Assembly (NCBI GenBank): GCA_027886175.1
Contig: JAJNNQ010000027.1
Span: 8,694,001 to 8,758,000, forward strand
DNA length: 64,000 bases
Direction of reading: 5' to 3'
Origin: Phylloscopus collybita
Lineage: Eukaryota; Chordata; Aves; Passeriformes; Phylloscopidae
This document shows positions 51,301 through 64,000 of this stretch, one piece after another (position 1 is the first letter of the stretch; each line of letters begins with the position of its first letter). The notes below the pieces were generated by a model. The model was given only the letters and a program-made list of their open reading frames with translations, made no database searches and was not told where the DNA came from. The translations under genes and the position numbers were made by a program.

Positions 51301-52081
51301 AGTCAGATGTTTGAACCACCTTGCACACCACAAACTTGGGGTCACTCCAGGCCTACCCTGCATTCTTTCCTGCCACAGAAACAAGTCAATCTGGTCAGGC
51401 TTCTATGCATAAACAAGTAATTTTTATTTGGTAAAAAAACTCCTCAGTCTTGTCACTATTCCTCATGCGCACTTGTATCACTGAAATATTACAAAGAATC
51501 AACTCAGTAATGCCATGTACTTCTCTGCCCTGTTCCAAGTGTAGAATCTTCTCTAAGGCTCTCCAGATTATGACATGGCACTAAGCTTCACATCACCTCC
51601 AAGTTACTATTACAAGCCAGTGAGGGGTATAAAACCTGAATTTAGAATCTGGGTACAAAGAGAAGTAACAGGCAGGAGCAAACAAGATTTGGGAATTCGG
51701 TATGAATCCAACCTTCCATTCCTATAATAACTGAAGCAACCCGGAATTGAACTGCATATACACTACCCAAATAGTGTTAGGGCTTTCATTTTACTTTATC
51801 ATAAAAACTGGTTAATATGTGTGCATTTAACATCAGGGCACTGTCAGTTATAAAACAAGGCTTGTACATTTGACAGAAAAGCCATTTCAAACCTGAAGTT
51901 TGTTTTGTAAATCAGTGTAACTCTGGTTGCATTTAATAAACGTGAGAGAGAACTTTACATATACTTGTTCAGATGTACTTCTGTGCTCAGACAAGCCTCA
52001 GAGGTTTGACTGTTTTAGCTCTACAGTTCTGCCCAAAAGCTGGTAAAACCATTATTGCCACAGAAACCTCACAGGAGCAAT

Positions 52082-52107
52082 AAAACAAACAAACAAACAA
52101 ACAAACC
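52082..52107. repeat. AAAC tetranucleotide microsatellite
   Basis: About six copies of AAAC/CAAA in a row. Confidence 0.9.
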
Positions 52108-53030
52108 CAAGAGCCCACAAAAGCCTAAAATCAAAATAACTTATCTTCATCTACATGCACAGTCTGACTGAAAAATACACATGCAATCAAGCTACAATTA
52201 GCTCCTGACACTATCAGCAGCCCACAATGTCAGAGATCACCTGCTGTGCATGAGGCTTTTAAAACTAAACATTTCTTTTCACTCTGGGCTCTGTCTTGGT
52301 TCTCTGCTTGCAGCCCAAAATGAATTGTAACTGGAGGCACAGAGGTGAGGCTGTGGGACCAACACTGCTGCACTCCTGGAAGCAGAAATGTTTAAGCAAA
52401 GGTGAGGAGGTCAGAAAAGGGCAAAGTCCCAAGTAATTTTAAGTGGTTCAGCTAAGTAGGGAAGACTAATGGGAAACCATTTTAATTTGTTACAGTCATC
52501 CCCAGCGAATAAAAGGACAACGTTTTTCTTCAGCAGCTTGATTACAAAGCAGTAAATCCCTCTGTGTATATAAGAGATCTATGAACAGTATAGATCAAAT
52601 GTCAAAAAAAGATTTGTACTTTGTGTTGGAAACAGTTTTAGCTACTCAATCATTCTCATTTTTAAAGACTTCTAACAATTCTTCTCTCCCTAGAAACAGA
52701 CATATATGAGTAATTCTGCCATTCTCATCTACAAAGACATGAAGTAGTGACATTTTTGCAGCAAACATTTTTGGACCTTCTTTTTTCATAGACACCTAAG
52801 AAATGCGGTTTTGAACACAGAAACATGTAATCTTTCCGTCTCTCCCAACAACATCGTCTGACTCTTGTTGGTAACATAAATTTGTGCTGCTTCCACTACT
52901 GGCTGCAATCTCTACTTTACGGACCCCAGGCAGCAGCAAACATGCAAACAAGGCACAGCTCAAGGTGACAACATTCCCCAGCAGCAGAAATATCTTGGAG
53001 TAAGAATTATGCCAGAACAGGATTGTTCTC

Positions 53031-53758
53031 TGAAAGAAATTAGCCCCAGGTTATGCACTCCTAAGTTGTACTGTTATACTGTTTTGCTGTAAAATTAAAG
53101 TTGCACTGTTACTTGCCTGTTTTAAACCGTTCATGTTGAATCTGTACCCTGAATTTCTGCTCGTTATGTCCAAGTTCTGTACCCTTTCTCCCTAAATCCT
53201 GGGCTTTCCCCTCTCCATCGACTAAAGCCCGCACGCCGCCGCCTTGTCGTTCCCTCCTGCCACTTCCTGCTGCCCCCTGCTGCTCCCTGCCGCCTGCCGT
53301 CGAGCGGTGGACACCGCTCAGTATGGAGATGAAGAAGCTCCCATGGTGCCTGGCCGCGACCGGGAGTCCAGTTGGAGCTAGAAAAGCCCCTGGGACAGTG
53401 AGCCGACACAGAAACTGGATCTAAGAAGGACAAAGCTGTGCGAGGCACACGTCCAGCTACCTGCAGGTAGCAGGTATTTGTTTGTTACTTTCTCGCCATG
53501 ACCTGAAAGGAACTGGAGAGAGGTGACACCCCTGGACCACACGAGCCAAAGCGATTCTATGGGAACCCCCGTGAGGAAGGAATCCCGACTCTGCAGCAGC
53601 AGCAGCAGCAGCCGCAGCAGCAATTCGACTGCACCTCCTCCTCCGTGGTGTCTACAGGGAGCAGCGGCGGTGTGCGCAGCCCCTCGGGCCCCCTACCCAG
53701 AGCTGATTTCTAATAAAGGCCTTTTTAAAGGAGCTGGTCTCCTGGCCCATTTATAACA
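53031..53758 (+). mobile_element. Probable solo LTR, GC-rich, 5' boundary uncertain
   Basis: The right end is ATTTATAACA at 53758, about 45 bp after an AATAAA signal (53712-53717), as in an LTR R-U5. A left end at 53031 (TGAAAG) gives a 5-bp target duplication TTCTC (53026-53030 and 53759-53763). An alternative left end at 53072 (TGTTATA) pairs with the right end as a 7-bp inverted repeat but gives no duplication. The body is CpG-bearing and GC-rich (about 53200-53700) and includes a CAG run (53595-53622). No internal retroviral genes are adjacent. The orientation is opposite to EYA2. Confidence 0.68.
53595..53622 (+). repeat. CAG trinucleotide run inside the LTR-like unit
   Basis: Six GCA units, one CCG interruption, then three more. 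All sits within the LTR-like unit, so it is not a coding polyglutamine or polyserine tract of a host gene. Confidence 0.85.
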
Positions 53759-56700
53759 TTCTCCAGTTGCTGACAGGGTTTTTGTGCAGTATATCAATTT
53801 CTTTTTCCCCAACAAACTGCCAGTTCTGATAGACCCACAGGCCAGCATACAACCTATTTCATGCTCTCACCTAAGATAGGATGGAAAAGCATTTAAAACA
53901 GTGAAAGCTGGAGCTGCTCAGCCACAGGTTCTTTTTCAAAAAGAGGCGGTTTTTTTAGTCAGAAGTAGAATTTTTAGGCTCAGAAGTAGAATATTCAGCC
54001 ATTAGGAATTATTAAGCTTTTCTAAAGTTCTATAATTCAGAGGCAAACCCCAAAAATTTGGTTTAATTCTCAACAAAATAGTGACCTGGTCATGGCAATT
54101 TTTATCTTGTGCCCACATTGTTTTTTTCTCTGGTCATAAGAATAAATACTCTGAAGCAAGAAGCACATCAATTACATCTGCATTCACAGTAGGTCTTGGA
54201 CCTCTACCTGCTGCTGTAATCAAAAACCACCACACACTGTCTGAACCACAAACTTCTTGCAATGTTGACTCAGTACTGCATGCTAAATAGTTCTGTCAAA
54301 CCAATTTTTCAGAAACTTTCTTGTTCTGAGTGTGCCTTTTGATAAGGAACTTCAACCAGTCCTGCAACTGTGGAAACCCTTGAGGTAAAGAATCCTGACA
54401 GCCCCCCAGGGACTACTTAGGAGATGTTACACCATGTCTCAGCACACACTTGCATCAGGACAAGGGGCCTTTACAGCAGGATGGGGACATGATCACCTTA
54501 CCAATAGCTAAGCCATGGGGTGATAAGGCTCCTTGACAGCTTTATTCACCTTTTCCTAACTAAAGGACAAAATTCTGTTGCTGGCACCTCAACTGCACAA
54601 CTATGATTGTGCCTGCTTCCTCAGGCACTCACACCAACACTTCTCCACTCCAGTGTATTGAACTAACACTGTTTGTGGCATCCTCAACCAGGTTTTGGAG
54701 AGACCAGCTCTGCCTTTAACAAACTTTTCTATACAGAGGCAAAGTTGTATGTCACACGCAGTGTAAATTTTTTAAAGGCTGAATTTTAGAACTTTCAATC
54801 CATTTATTGTCAGTGATGAATTTTATAGCAGTTTGGATACGTGGATATTGACCCCCAGCCAATGCAGGCTCTCATGTTTGTGTTCTGTCTGCCCACAACA
54901 CTGCCTGTCCCTTCTACTGGCTAAAATGTTCTCCTGTGTGGTTTTGCAGTGTCCCTCCCTGCTGTGCACTACACACCAACAACTGGGTTTCAGCTCATAC
55001 ATGGCTCTTTTGAGCTCATGGGGAGCAAGGGGAAGGAGTGAGAACAACAGAGGATGGGACCCAAAGCTAAATAAATCAATGTCTCTTTAATCATTTGGGA
55101 TGAGGATGCTGTAAAAACACATGGTTATTACAACTGTGATTTTATTGGTTAAAGAGTTGGTTACTGGCACTGTATTTCAGCATGAACTTACATTATGGTG
55201 CTAAGTACAAAGTGTTCATTCTGTTTGTGGCTATAAGAATTAATCTCTTCCATGTGCAGAGAGGGTGTGTGATAATTCAGCTGAGATTCCCGTTGGTCAT
55301 CCGGGCAAGCACTCACCAGCTGCAGGGCTTTCAACAATGCACAGCAACAGCTCCAAGAACAAATGATGTAACTAACACCCCTCTGAGTGCTACCAAGCAG
55401 GGCCAGAGAAGCCTGCTCATTTCAGGGTCTTCATCGAAGTAGGTTGTCAGAAACCTGTAAACCTGAAGCTAAAAGGTGAGTTTCTCCCTAAACACTCCAA
55501 CACTTAACTTTGGACAGGATTCAACAGCTAATGGACATTGAATGAAATTGTATGGTTCTAATAGCTTGCATTTGCCTTAGTAATAAGAAAAGGTCTGATC
55601 CTGATTATTAAAAATGAAAAACTAATTTGCAGTGTTTATGTGGATGGCAGCTTTATATGCATGATAGAAATGCTCCAACTGCCTTTAGAATCCAGCTGGA
55701 ACAAAGTTTTAATTTTTCTTTTTTCATGAAATTTCCTTTATTATGAACACTGTGTCTTAGTAAGGCAGCTGCTGGCAGCAAGATGTGAAATTTAAGTTGA
55801 GCTGGTTAGTACCAAGAGCCAAGATATAATATATTTTTGTCAGAGAAAAGTTTTTCTTGTATATATGCAGTAATTAAAATAGTTTGTCAGTCAATCCTAT
55901 CAACCCCCCATGAAGGAAGAGATAATGCTATTTTAAAATACAATTTACAAATGGCAACCAAAAAACTGGGATTGCTACAGCTCGTTTCAGAGAGGTCTTT
56001 AAGTAGGTAATGCACCAATGACTTCAGAAATTATGGATACCTGGTTTTCATCACTGTCCTACTAACACTGCATTAGATTTTGGGCAAGTCGCTTCTGACA
56101 AGATTCCAAATGGGAATTAAATAAAGATCGGTGTGTTACTACTATACACTGAGGATGTCTCACACATAGACTGCACCTGGAGGAAATTGTCCTGGGCTTC
56201 CTATGACTGGAACAAGCACTCCTGTCATTCAATACACAACCATGATTTTCCTCCAGCTCTTCTGGCTGTTACAAAAGAAAGCAGCAGTAAACTTCCTCTA
56301 AGCCTCCTCTGGAATGTGTTTAAGATGCACATTTCAAAAATACCTACCTAAAACTGCCCTTGGGAAACAGATGAATGAACAGGACAGGACCTAGCACATG
56401 CTGTTGGAAGTTCAAGCCAGGTAAGGGTTGAAATTTTATAAATTAAGCGAATAAAAGAGAACATGAAAAAAGCCACCGAAACTGAAGTATTAAGCTGGTC
56501 AATCCTCAACAGCTACAATGACTTGCAAATTGACTTCTTTCCCAAATTGTTGTCTGGAAGTTTAGCTATCAAGTAATTGCAAAACTGTATCATCATCTAT
56601 TCTGGGATTTTTTTAAGCTCCAAATTATTGCAAACATTCAGAGACTTCACTACTGTCTAAAGATAGGACCCTGTCCCTGGGCCAGCCACAACCTCCAGCA

Positions 56701-57186
56701 GCGACACAAGTCTGACCAACAAACTCATCTTTCACTGTTTTCTACTCAGCTGGATCAGCAAGTTGATGCAGCTTGCAGCACATCCAGTGGCACCATCACC
56801 AAGGAGGAGACAGGAACGGGCAGCCAGGCTGAGCAGGACACAGCTCTCAGTCACATAATCCAGTCTGGAGTCATAGCTGTGACCTATCAACACTACTGTT
56901 TCAGGAGGGTCCCACTGCCCACAGGGTAGTTCTACTGCCATGTAAGACCAACCCAAATTACTCCCCTGTTCAGGTGACAGCTACCTGCACTTCCCTGTAA
57001 ACACAGGATTACAATTAAATACTCCAACACAGCTGAAGTTGGCACCACTTTTCCTATTATAATCTTAACTGACAAACAGATTTAATTTAATGGCTTTTGA
57101 CGACTCTGCCCACACCACCTAATCCATAAATTATACTCATGCACAGACTTTTGAGCAATTCTTACTTGCTAACTACTTTAGGTATT

Positions 57187-57680
57187 TGTAGCTCTGTGGG
57201 GAGACAAAAGGAGATGCTGCGAAGGCAGTCTCCCTCCTGATACGTGACACCTGTGTTAATCATCATTGAGTAGAAACAGCCTTGCCCTCACAGCTACGGG
57301 CCTGTTAAAGAGTGAGTTAGTTGGAGTTGAAGTCAGTTGGAGTCTGCTCGCCGTGCTGTGAAGGCCTAGGGAGAGGAGGTCGTGCAAGGGCCAGAAAAGG
57401 TAAGATACTGTATGTAGGACAGACAGGGTTAGGCGGCCGTGCCAGGGTCAGGAAGGAGCGAGCCAGAACAGAAGGACAGACAGAGCCAGAGCTGTGTGGA
57501 GCTGCTCTGAGGAGATACAGAGGAAAGGTGTGGGAGACTTCATGAATAACAAGATACTTTAAGCCTTCTGATGAAGCACCTCGAGTGCGAGTGCGGTGTC
57601 CATGTCGAGTACCACCGCATACATCGACTGCGACATAGCTCTTCGGGGATTTACTTCTTTTCATGCTTACAGCTTGACAG
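57187..57680 (+). mobile_element. Possible LTR or other interspersed repeat, GC-rich
   Basis: A CpG-bearing island in AT-rich surroundings. It starts around TGTAGCTCTG and ends around ATGCTTACA (57671) or GCTTGACA (57679), so TG/CA ends are possible. No matching target duplication was found. AATAAC at 57544 could be a decayed polyadenylation signal. It contains a diverged 57-bp tandem duplication (57375-57488). A 133-codon minus-strand frame (57317-57718) covers it but is unrecognised. It could instead be an unmethylated regulatory patch. Confidence 0.4.
57375..57488 (+). repeat. Diverged 57-bp tandem duplication
   Basis: GGAGGTCGTGCAAGGGCCAG at 57375 and GGCGGCCGTGCCAGGGTCAG at 57432 begin two copies. 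Each copy ends near GGACAGACAG. The period is 57 bp, or 19 codons, so the overlapping minus frame repeats FLTLARPPNP and FLALARPPLP. Confidence 0.8.
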
Positions 57681-58732
57681 CCATCTACTGCTGTTAAAAG
57701 CAGAGCCAAAAAGTTCAACTAGAGAACTAGAAAATTAAATCGCATTTAGGAATGGGTGGGAGGTTGCTCACTGACATTTAGTATCAGTGAACACAGTGGC
57801 TGGCTTCAAGGTACTTGCAAGAATTTTTAAGCCAAAGAAAGCTTAGCAGGTTCTCCCCTCCAAGCAGTTCTTTCTCTGAGGAGTTTTTTAAGGGATAAGC
57901 ATTGAGGTTTACTCTTCTGAGATTACATGCATTGTTAAAGACAACTGGATTGTATCTCTTTTGTATTAGAAATAATAAATCTGACTTGTCAGTATCTAGA
58001 GAGTTAAAATCCTCAGATTAAAACTGCACTTAGTGCATTCAAAAAGATGAGAGCTCGTGGCCATCACTCCACAAGTACTGCTTCCAAATATATAGTCACA
58101 GATTTACAGCAGTATAAAAATACAAGGCTGGCAAGAAACTGAAATGAGAATAAAACACATATGAATCATGAACACAACTAATTAAATATGAAAATTATCT
58201 TCACAGCCACTTACCTTCAACATTGTAAGTTAACATTCAGCAGAACAAATCTGAGAAGTGTATTTTAGACATATGCAATCTGGGAGTAATATTTCTTTTA
58301 AACTCATGTCAGGATAACACAGCTTCCTTTCCAGGCACTGATTATTTTGGGCTCTTGTAAGTGAAGCAAAAAATGCTTAAGACTGAACACAAGCTTTGGC
58401 TGACAGCACTTAAGTGAGCCTGGAAATCTTCAAATTTACCGTGTTGGGAACTGCTATGTAATTTCTAGGCTAAGGCTTCAGGGTAATGCATACCTATATT
58501 CCGTCAACTCACAAGTTGGAGAAATCAGATTTTGGCAACTTAACTCAAACTTCCTTTTGCATAAGTAATACACCAACATCTAAGCACTCAACTGTTCACT
58601 GTCAGGGGACCATGTGAAAAACATCTCAACAAATCACATCCCAGCTGTTTATTCTTTACTAACATTTAATTTGCAGAATACAATCCAAATTGCACTTCCA
58701 AAAACCACAAGGGTGTATCAGCCACTTCAGGC

Positions 58733-58840
58733 ACAAAAAAAAACCAAAAACAAAACAAAACACAACAACAACAAAAAAAAAAAAAAAAAACCACACCCAC
58801 ACAACCAAAAAAACAACACAACCCACCACACAACAAAATT
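58733..58840. repeat. A/C-rich low-complexity tract
   Basis: Runs of A separated by CC, CAAC and CACAC, including an A20-class run near 58771-58790. It is similar in style to the tract at 31717-31796. Confidence 0.85.
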
Positions 58841-61800
58841 TGGAGCTTCCTTTTCAGTGATTCTTAAAAACCCCTGTATGAAATAACTTTTAAAAGTATA
58901 CACCAACAGTAATCACAAAATTTTGAGTTCCAGAGACTATATCATTACAGGTTCCACTCTGCTTCTTCTGGTAATGATATTTGCATCAACAATGAGAGCA
59001 TTCACTTAAGGAAAGACAGAGAGCATGGTGTTGGCACAACAAAACCCTCTCATGAAGGAGACATCTGGGCCATTAATAGCAGGCTGCTGGGGAAGGCTGC
59101 ACCTCACTAGATTGGGTTTCAAACCAAGGTCTCCATGAGGTGTTGAGCAAAAAGAGAATTGGCTGCAAGCAGGACAACACATGCGTTTTGTTTACTGTGC
59201 AGTTAAAGGACTACTAAATGATTAATGAAGGGCTGACAGCTTCTTTGTGGAGTATCAGAAAATATTTTGGGGCAAGACTTTGGCTTGTCAGGTTAAAAAA
59301 AAATGCTCACATAGAGCTCTCTCTCCTGAGCTCACTGCTGTTCAAATGACTTTTCTAACTTGCTTCCCAGGACAAGAACATACATGTAAGGCTATCTTGA
59401 GGAGAAAAAAGAAGCACAACAAAATGTTCATTTGCCGGAGCATCTGGCACATTAATATGTGTGATAACACCAGCAGCACATGTTCATTACCACCTTGTTA
59501 GCAGCTATAGGCAGATCTGCAGCAAGATCCCTCTCAAAGTAAACCTAATTCCACTGAGAGCAGGAGGATCATTTACCCTCCTCAGACAAAATCTGCCCTG
59601 CACTCTCCAGGCTCTTCCTAGGCACAGAGCTGCCATCACCATCAGGAATGGCAAGTGACTCATAAGGAACTGAGCATGCCTTCCTTTGGAGCACAAATAA
59701 GGTAAAAAAATGATGCCAAGCATCATTTGATAGCCTAAGGTTAATGGCTGAGAAGCCCTGAAGCCCAACATATCAAGAAAATTTTGTATGTTATTTAAGC
59801 TTTGGATGCATAATTAAAATCAAGAGGATGGCCATCATTTGATGTCAAGACCATCTCACCTGTTTCTACACTTTAGATATGAATATTAATAGAATACAGG
59901 CAACCCCCCCCCCAAACATTAAAGAAGATTTGGCCTCTGGAGAGGCAGGGAAGAGAAGTCCTCTATAGGAGCCTTTCCAGTCTTCAGAGCAATTAAAATT
60001 TTTCTGGCAACTTAAAATCAAAAAACACACTTAAGGAAACATACCTAGGAAATCTAAGATCCCAAACAAGCAAAAAATGTGTCCCTAGTTCAGGAATCTA
60101 TGTAAAAGACAACACATTTCACAGCCAGCACGTTACCATACAAGTACAACCACATTTTCAATCAAAATCAGTCCTCAAACATCAGTCAAGCACAATTTTT
60201 CATGCAGGATCACTTGTGCCCACAAGATGCCCAAACAACCTTTGTGCATCAACTCAGAGACTTCTGAAGAGGTGGATCTAATTTTAGCACTCAGGTCTCT
60301 CACCTCAGCTGGGAGGCAGGACAAGCAAGGCTGGCTGACCTTCTCTGTCACCCTCCCCTCTCCTTCCCAGTCGCACGACACTCTAAAGCTGGCAGGAATT
60401 CCTGCTGGATGAGATATGCCATCACTCCACAGTCTGATGTGAATTTAAAAAGTGCTGATTTTGTCAGGCTCTGCCTGCAGGTGTCTGCACCAGGCACAGT
60501 TGGGAGGCTGCAGGGAAGGGTGAGGGGCTGCCTTGGACACCCAGCTCCACCACAGACCCACAGCAGGACCTGTCTGAGGCTGGTGAAACCTCTGTCAAAA
60601 GGCAAAATCCAGCATGACAGGAAGGAAAAATGTGAGAGAAAAGAGGCCTGGAGAAAACAGGCTGGACCTGGCTCTCCTGACAGGCAGGAACTGTAGCCTG
60701 CAGAGCCCACACTGGAGCACAAGAGAAGCGTGAGGAAGGAGTGGTGAAAAGGAAATGCAAACTCTGACGGCAGTCTCTCACTCCCCATCCACATGAGGTA
60801 GAGGAACTGGGAATGTGGGAGCAGAGCTGAGCCTGGCAAAGGAGGTAGGCAGGACTGTTTTAGTTCTTGCCTTTGTTTCTCATCATCCAACGCTATTGTA
60901 ATTGGCAATAAATTAACAGCCCCCAAGCTGAGTCTGTTTTGCCTGTGATGGGAGATAGTAAGTGATCTCCCTGTCTTCATCTTGACCCATGAGCTTTTTT
61001 ATCATATTTTCTCCCCTGACCTGTTGAGGGTGGGGAGTGGGTGAGGAGCTGGATGAGCATTTGGCCACGATCAACCCACCACACAAAAGAGTGTTTCTTA
61101 TTCACCTCAGCACACTGACCAAAGAATACACTATAGCTGGAAGAAATGTAGCAAACCCCATAAATTTCCTTTTCAATAATCTCCTTCTGACAGAACATAA
61201 AGTCTTCCATTTCTCCAACTAACCATAGAACAGCTGAGATTAAATCTTCCTAGTGAGAAACAGAACTATGTTACCATGGCCGGGAGTCTGCAGGACATGC
61301 CAGGGCTCTCCCTGTGACATAAACACCTCCACCACAAAGTTGTTGGGCATATTGCTTCCAATATTCATGTTGCTTGGTGCAGTACTCACTTCTTCCCACA
61401 TCTCAAACACCACTGGAGCCCTAACACTGAATCACCACTTCTGTCTGCAAACACTCTTCCTGAGCAACTTTTTGGGTTGGACCAAACATAGAGGAAGAGT
61501 AAACCAGAAAGCCCTCAAGAAGCACGAGTGCTGCTGCTGCAGGGTCAGCAGCTTGTTTAAAAGAGAGAGACTGAAATCCTTATATCTCTCTCCCTGGGAC
61601 TGTGATGGCTCATGCTCCCTCCACACCAATCTCTTGGAAATGGCAGCACTGGAAGGACAAGAGCAGAATTAAAATTTTGTTACTGCAGAAAAAGGCAAAG
61701 CGAGGACACCACACCAGTCGCTGAACACTGGAATAACTTTCTGCTACGAAAAATGGCTTGTCAAGACACTGATGTGGCAGAAACACCCTGCTCTCTGTTG

Positions 61801-64000
61801 AAAGGCTTGAGCTGCAGATATTCTCCAGCAGCTTTTTCATCCAAGTCTTGGATTCAATTCATTTAATACTGTGATAAGGAACAAAAGCCATCAGTAAGCA
61901 GTGTGGCTTTTTTTTAGCAATCCAGTTCCTCCTCCAACAACCACCAGGACGCAGAACGTGCAGCTGGGAGGAGAAGTGAGCGTCAGCCTGGGCATTGCTG
62001 CGTGTCAGAGCTCCTCCTCTGGAGTCCTATCCAGTGGCTTTCTTCCTCAAACATGTACTAATGAATTCCACTGAAGCCTGCAGGTAAAATCCTTCCCCAA
62101 GCACTCTGCCCTGATTGATAGCTTTAGAGCCTTCCTTCACACGACTTCGGCTGCTTTCCAGACCTCTGTTTTTTCTTCTTTTTTGTAACTGTCTCCAACG
62201 GGAAGTTGCGTTTGGTTTTTTCACTGTACGTTTCTCTTAAAACTGACATCTCTGCATTGTAATGAAGGAACCCCTGGGCATTAGTGACAAATTAGTCACC
62301 AGCTAAAGAATATTTTCTTTTCATTTCTATACCAGGTGGAAGATATTAAAATCTCTAGAGGAATTTCACCTACTCTGCTACAATAAATCATCACACGGTT
62401 TTCTTTTTAAGTGACTTAATTTTATTGCCTCTAAAACTTCACCACCATTAGAATAGCCTTCTCAGCTTGGTCAGGGAGACTTTATCATAAACAGTATGTA
62501 TTTAATTATACTTTGAAAATTATAGCAATTTCACTTTCATACTTTAAATTGTGTTTTTAAAATACAGAATTATTCCCTTCTGAGGAGAAAACCCATGTAC
62601 TACCATAGATAGAATTTAACATAAAAATATCTTCCCTTCTTAGTTTAATTATCTAATAAGGAACAGTATTAAAAAAATCTCCAGAAATCCCACACAGTCT
62701 GTAGGAATTGGAGAAATATTACACTCACTATTCTTTGTTGAAGAACTTGTAAAGTAGCAGGCAAAATAGAGGGGAAAAAATTGTAAAAACACTTGGGTAG
62801 ATCACTGAAGCCAGAGGCCACTGAAATACAGCAAAATACTCAGTGAAGGCAGAGATTTATCTTTTTTGGTTTTTTAGAAGGCTACTACCATTTTAGTAGC
62901 AATATATTATTAAAAAGTTGGTACTCAAAATGTTAACTTTACAACCATGCAGACTTTGTATCATTACAGTGGGTTTTTTTACTTTATAAAACAGATAAAT
63001 TTCCAGTTTATAAAAACAAAGCTAAATACTACACAAATGGCTTATAGCTTCTGATTAAATGGCTTCACATATTTGTGCTTTTAATCATAAATTAATTAAT
63101 TTTCAAATTATAATAGGTCAATTAAATAAGCCAGCAGCAAAAGAGTTCATTTTACAACAGAAAGTAACACCAAGATTGAAATTTAAGAGTCCTGCCCCAC
63201 CAGCAGGGGAGGGCAGGAGTGTGTCTATCAATAAATACAGCACAGAAAGTCTACATCCAATTGTTTCCTTCTCTATTTGCCAAGAAAAGACCAGAAGATC
63301 AATTAAATAGCAGAAGTGTAAAACCAAAGCATTAAACACTACCAGATATTTAAGATCCCACAGTGTTTCTTACAAGTGCAGTGCATCACTCCCCCTGCTT
63401 CTCCCGGGGGAATTCCAGCTCCAGTAATTACCTTCTGTCTGCTCACAAAGTTCAAGTTCAAAACAATATTCATTTTCCACTTCCTGTCCTAAAGCAGGGC
63501 ACAATGCTTCTGTGCATTGCTCAGTAACCATCCTGCTCCACCACAGACATGGTTAAACCACGGCTGGGATTGAATAAACCTGATTTGTGGCAGGGGGCTG
63601 GGGGAAGGAGAAGCCCTGGGCTTTCAGAAAGAAAGCATCAAGCTTCAACATCAATGCATCTGACTTTTAGCAGCAGCATCCTTTATTAGAAAGTAGAAAC
63701 CAAGCATCTGTCTCCACACCCCACCCCTAATTTGCAGGGGGGCATAAGTGGTGTTTCAAAACTAATCTAGCCCAGAAGTTTTGCTGCATCTCAAATATTT
63801 TACAGCAGACGCACTTGGCTTCCTCAGCCCCCTCCCCATCTAGTTCTCTTCCCCAAATTATATTCATCTGCTGCAGTGAACAGGAAGAATGGCTGCCAAA
63901 CAAACAAAAAAAAAATGAAATCATGTATAATAGGCAGAATACGCCTTCCTTCAAACCACAACTTGAAAGTTTTCAGGTGAAGAGACACTGAAGAGGGGAA

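Larger units (their letters stand above)
32052..64000 (-). other. EYA2: Region upstream of the EYA2 start codon: 5'UTR intron or 5' flank
   Basis: Exon 1 has an acceptor, so at least one untranslated exon lies further upstream, in this stretch or beyond position 64000. I could not recognise it. The only GC-rich, CpG-bearing patches (53200-53720 and 57290-57660) look like LTRs rather than a CpG-island promoter. The rest is AT-rich sequence with the repeats listed separately. Long open frames at 34231-35058 (minus), 36080-36796 (plus) and 60348-60980 (minus) have no recognised homology and no exon structure. Confidence 0.65.

Noticed and set aside
57317..57718. 133-codon minus-strand frame with repeated ARPP motifs
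   Set aside because: The repetition comes from the 57-bp tandem DNA duplication inside a probable repeat; no family was recognised.
60348..60980. 210-codon minus-strand open frame
   Set aside because: It is hydrophobic and Ser/Leu/Cys-rich with no recognised family, and opposite-strand frames are open as well.

Overview
The window looks like vertebrate nuclear DNA, most likely from a bird and probably a songbird. It is AT-leaning, almost all non-coding, and contains a CR1 LINE 3' tail typical of birds plus solo retroviral LTRs. One of these LTRs has ends that I recall from passerine repeats. I see no bacterial-type gene organisation, no CRISPR array and no recognisable tRNA or rRNA gene.

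The one gene I can support is EYA2 (eyes absent homologue 2) on the minus strand. Nine exons lie between 32051 and 7550. In transcript order they are 32051-31933, 30038-29994, 28241-28193, 27552-27449, 24560-24444, 12026-11959, 10002-9825, 8240-8113 and 7633-7550. All nine have AG acceptors and GT donors, and the reading phases join without a break (intron phases 1,1,2,1,1,0,1,0). Together they give 882 coding bases, or 294 codons, from the initiator ATG (32041-32039) to the first strand of the Eya catalytic domain. That strand carries the HAD-type DLDET motif, with Asp272 and Asp274 in this numbering. The rest of the Eya domain, about 240 residues in relatives, lies beyond position 1, outside the window.

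Region by region: 1-7549 is intron after the last exon seen here. 7550-12026 holds four exons in close order. 12027-24443 is a 12.4 kb intron. 24444-32051 holds the five most 5' exons. 32052-64000 is upstream of the start codon, either a 5'UTR intron or the gene's 5' flank, and no promoter CpG island was recognised there. This upstream part carries most of the repeats: a solo LTR with perfect ends and a 5-bp target duplication (38266-39028), a long homopurine tract (about 39103-39375), an ATAAAT microsatellite, a CR1 tail (about 41815-41914), a CA/TA microsatellite, a second LTR-like unit (about 53031-53758) and a third GC-rich LTR-like unit (about 57187-57680).

Most worth a second look are: EYA2 exon 2, whose acceptor is fused directly to a perfect GTAAGT donor sequence (a recursive-splice-site configuration); the EYA2-sense LTR upstream of the start codon; the large homopurine tract; and a splice-flanked open segment on the opposite strand at 12504-12690. 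I found no clearly new multi-gene system.
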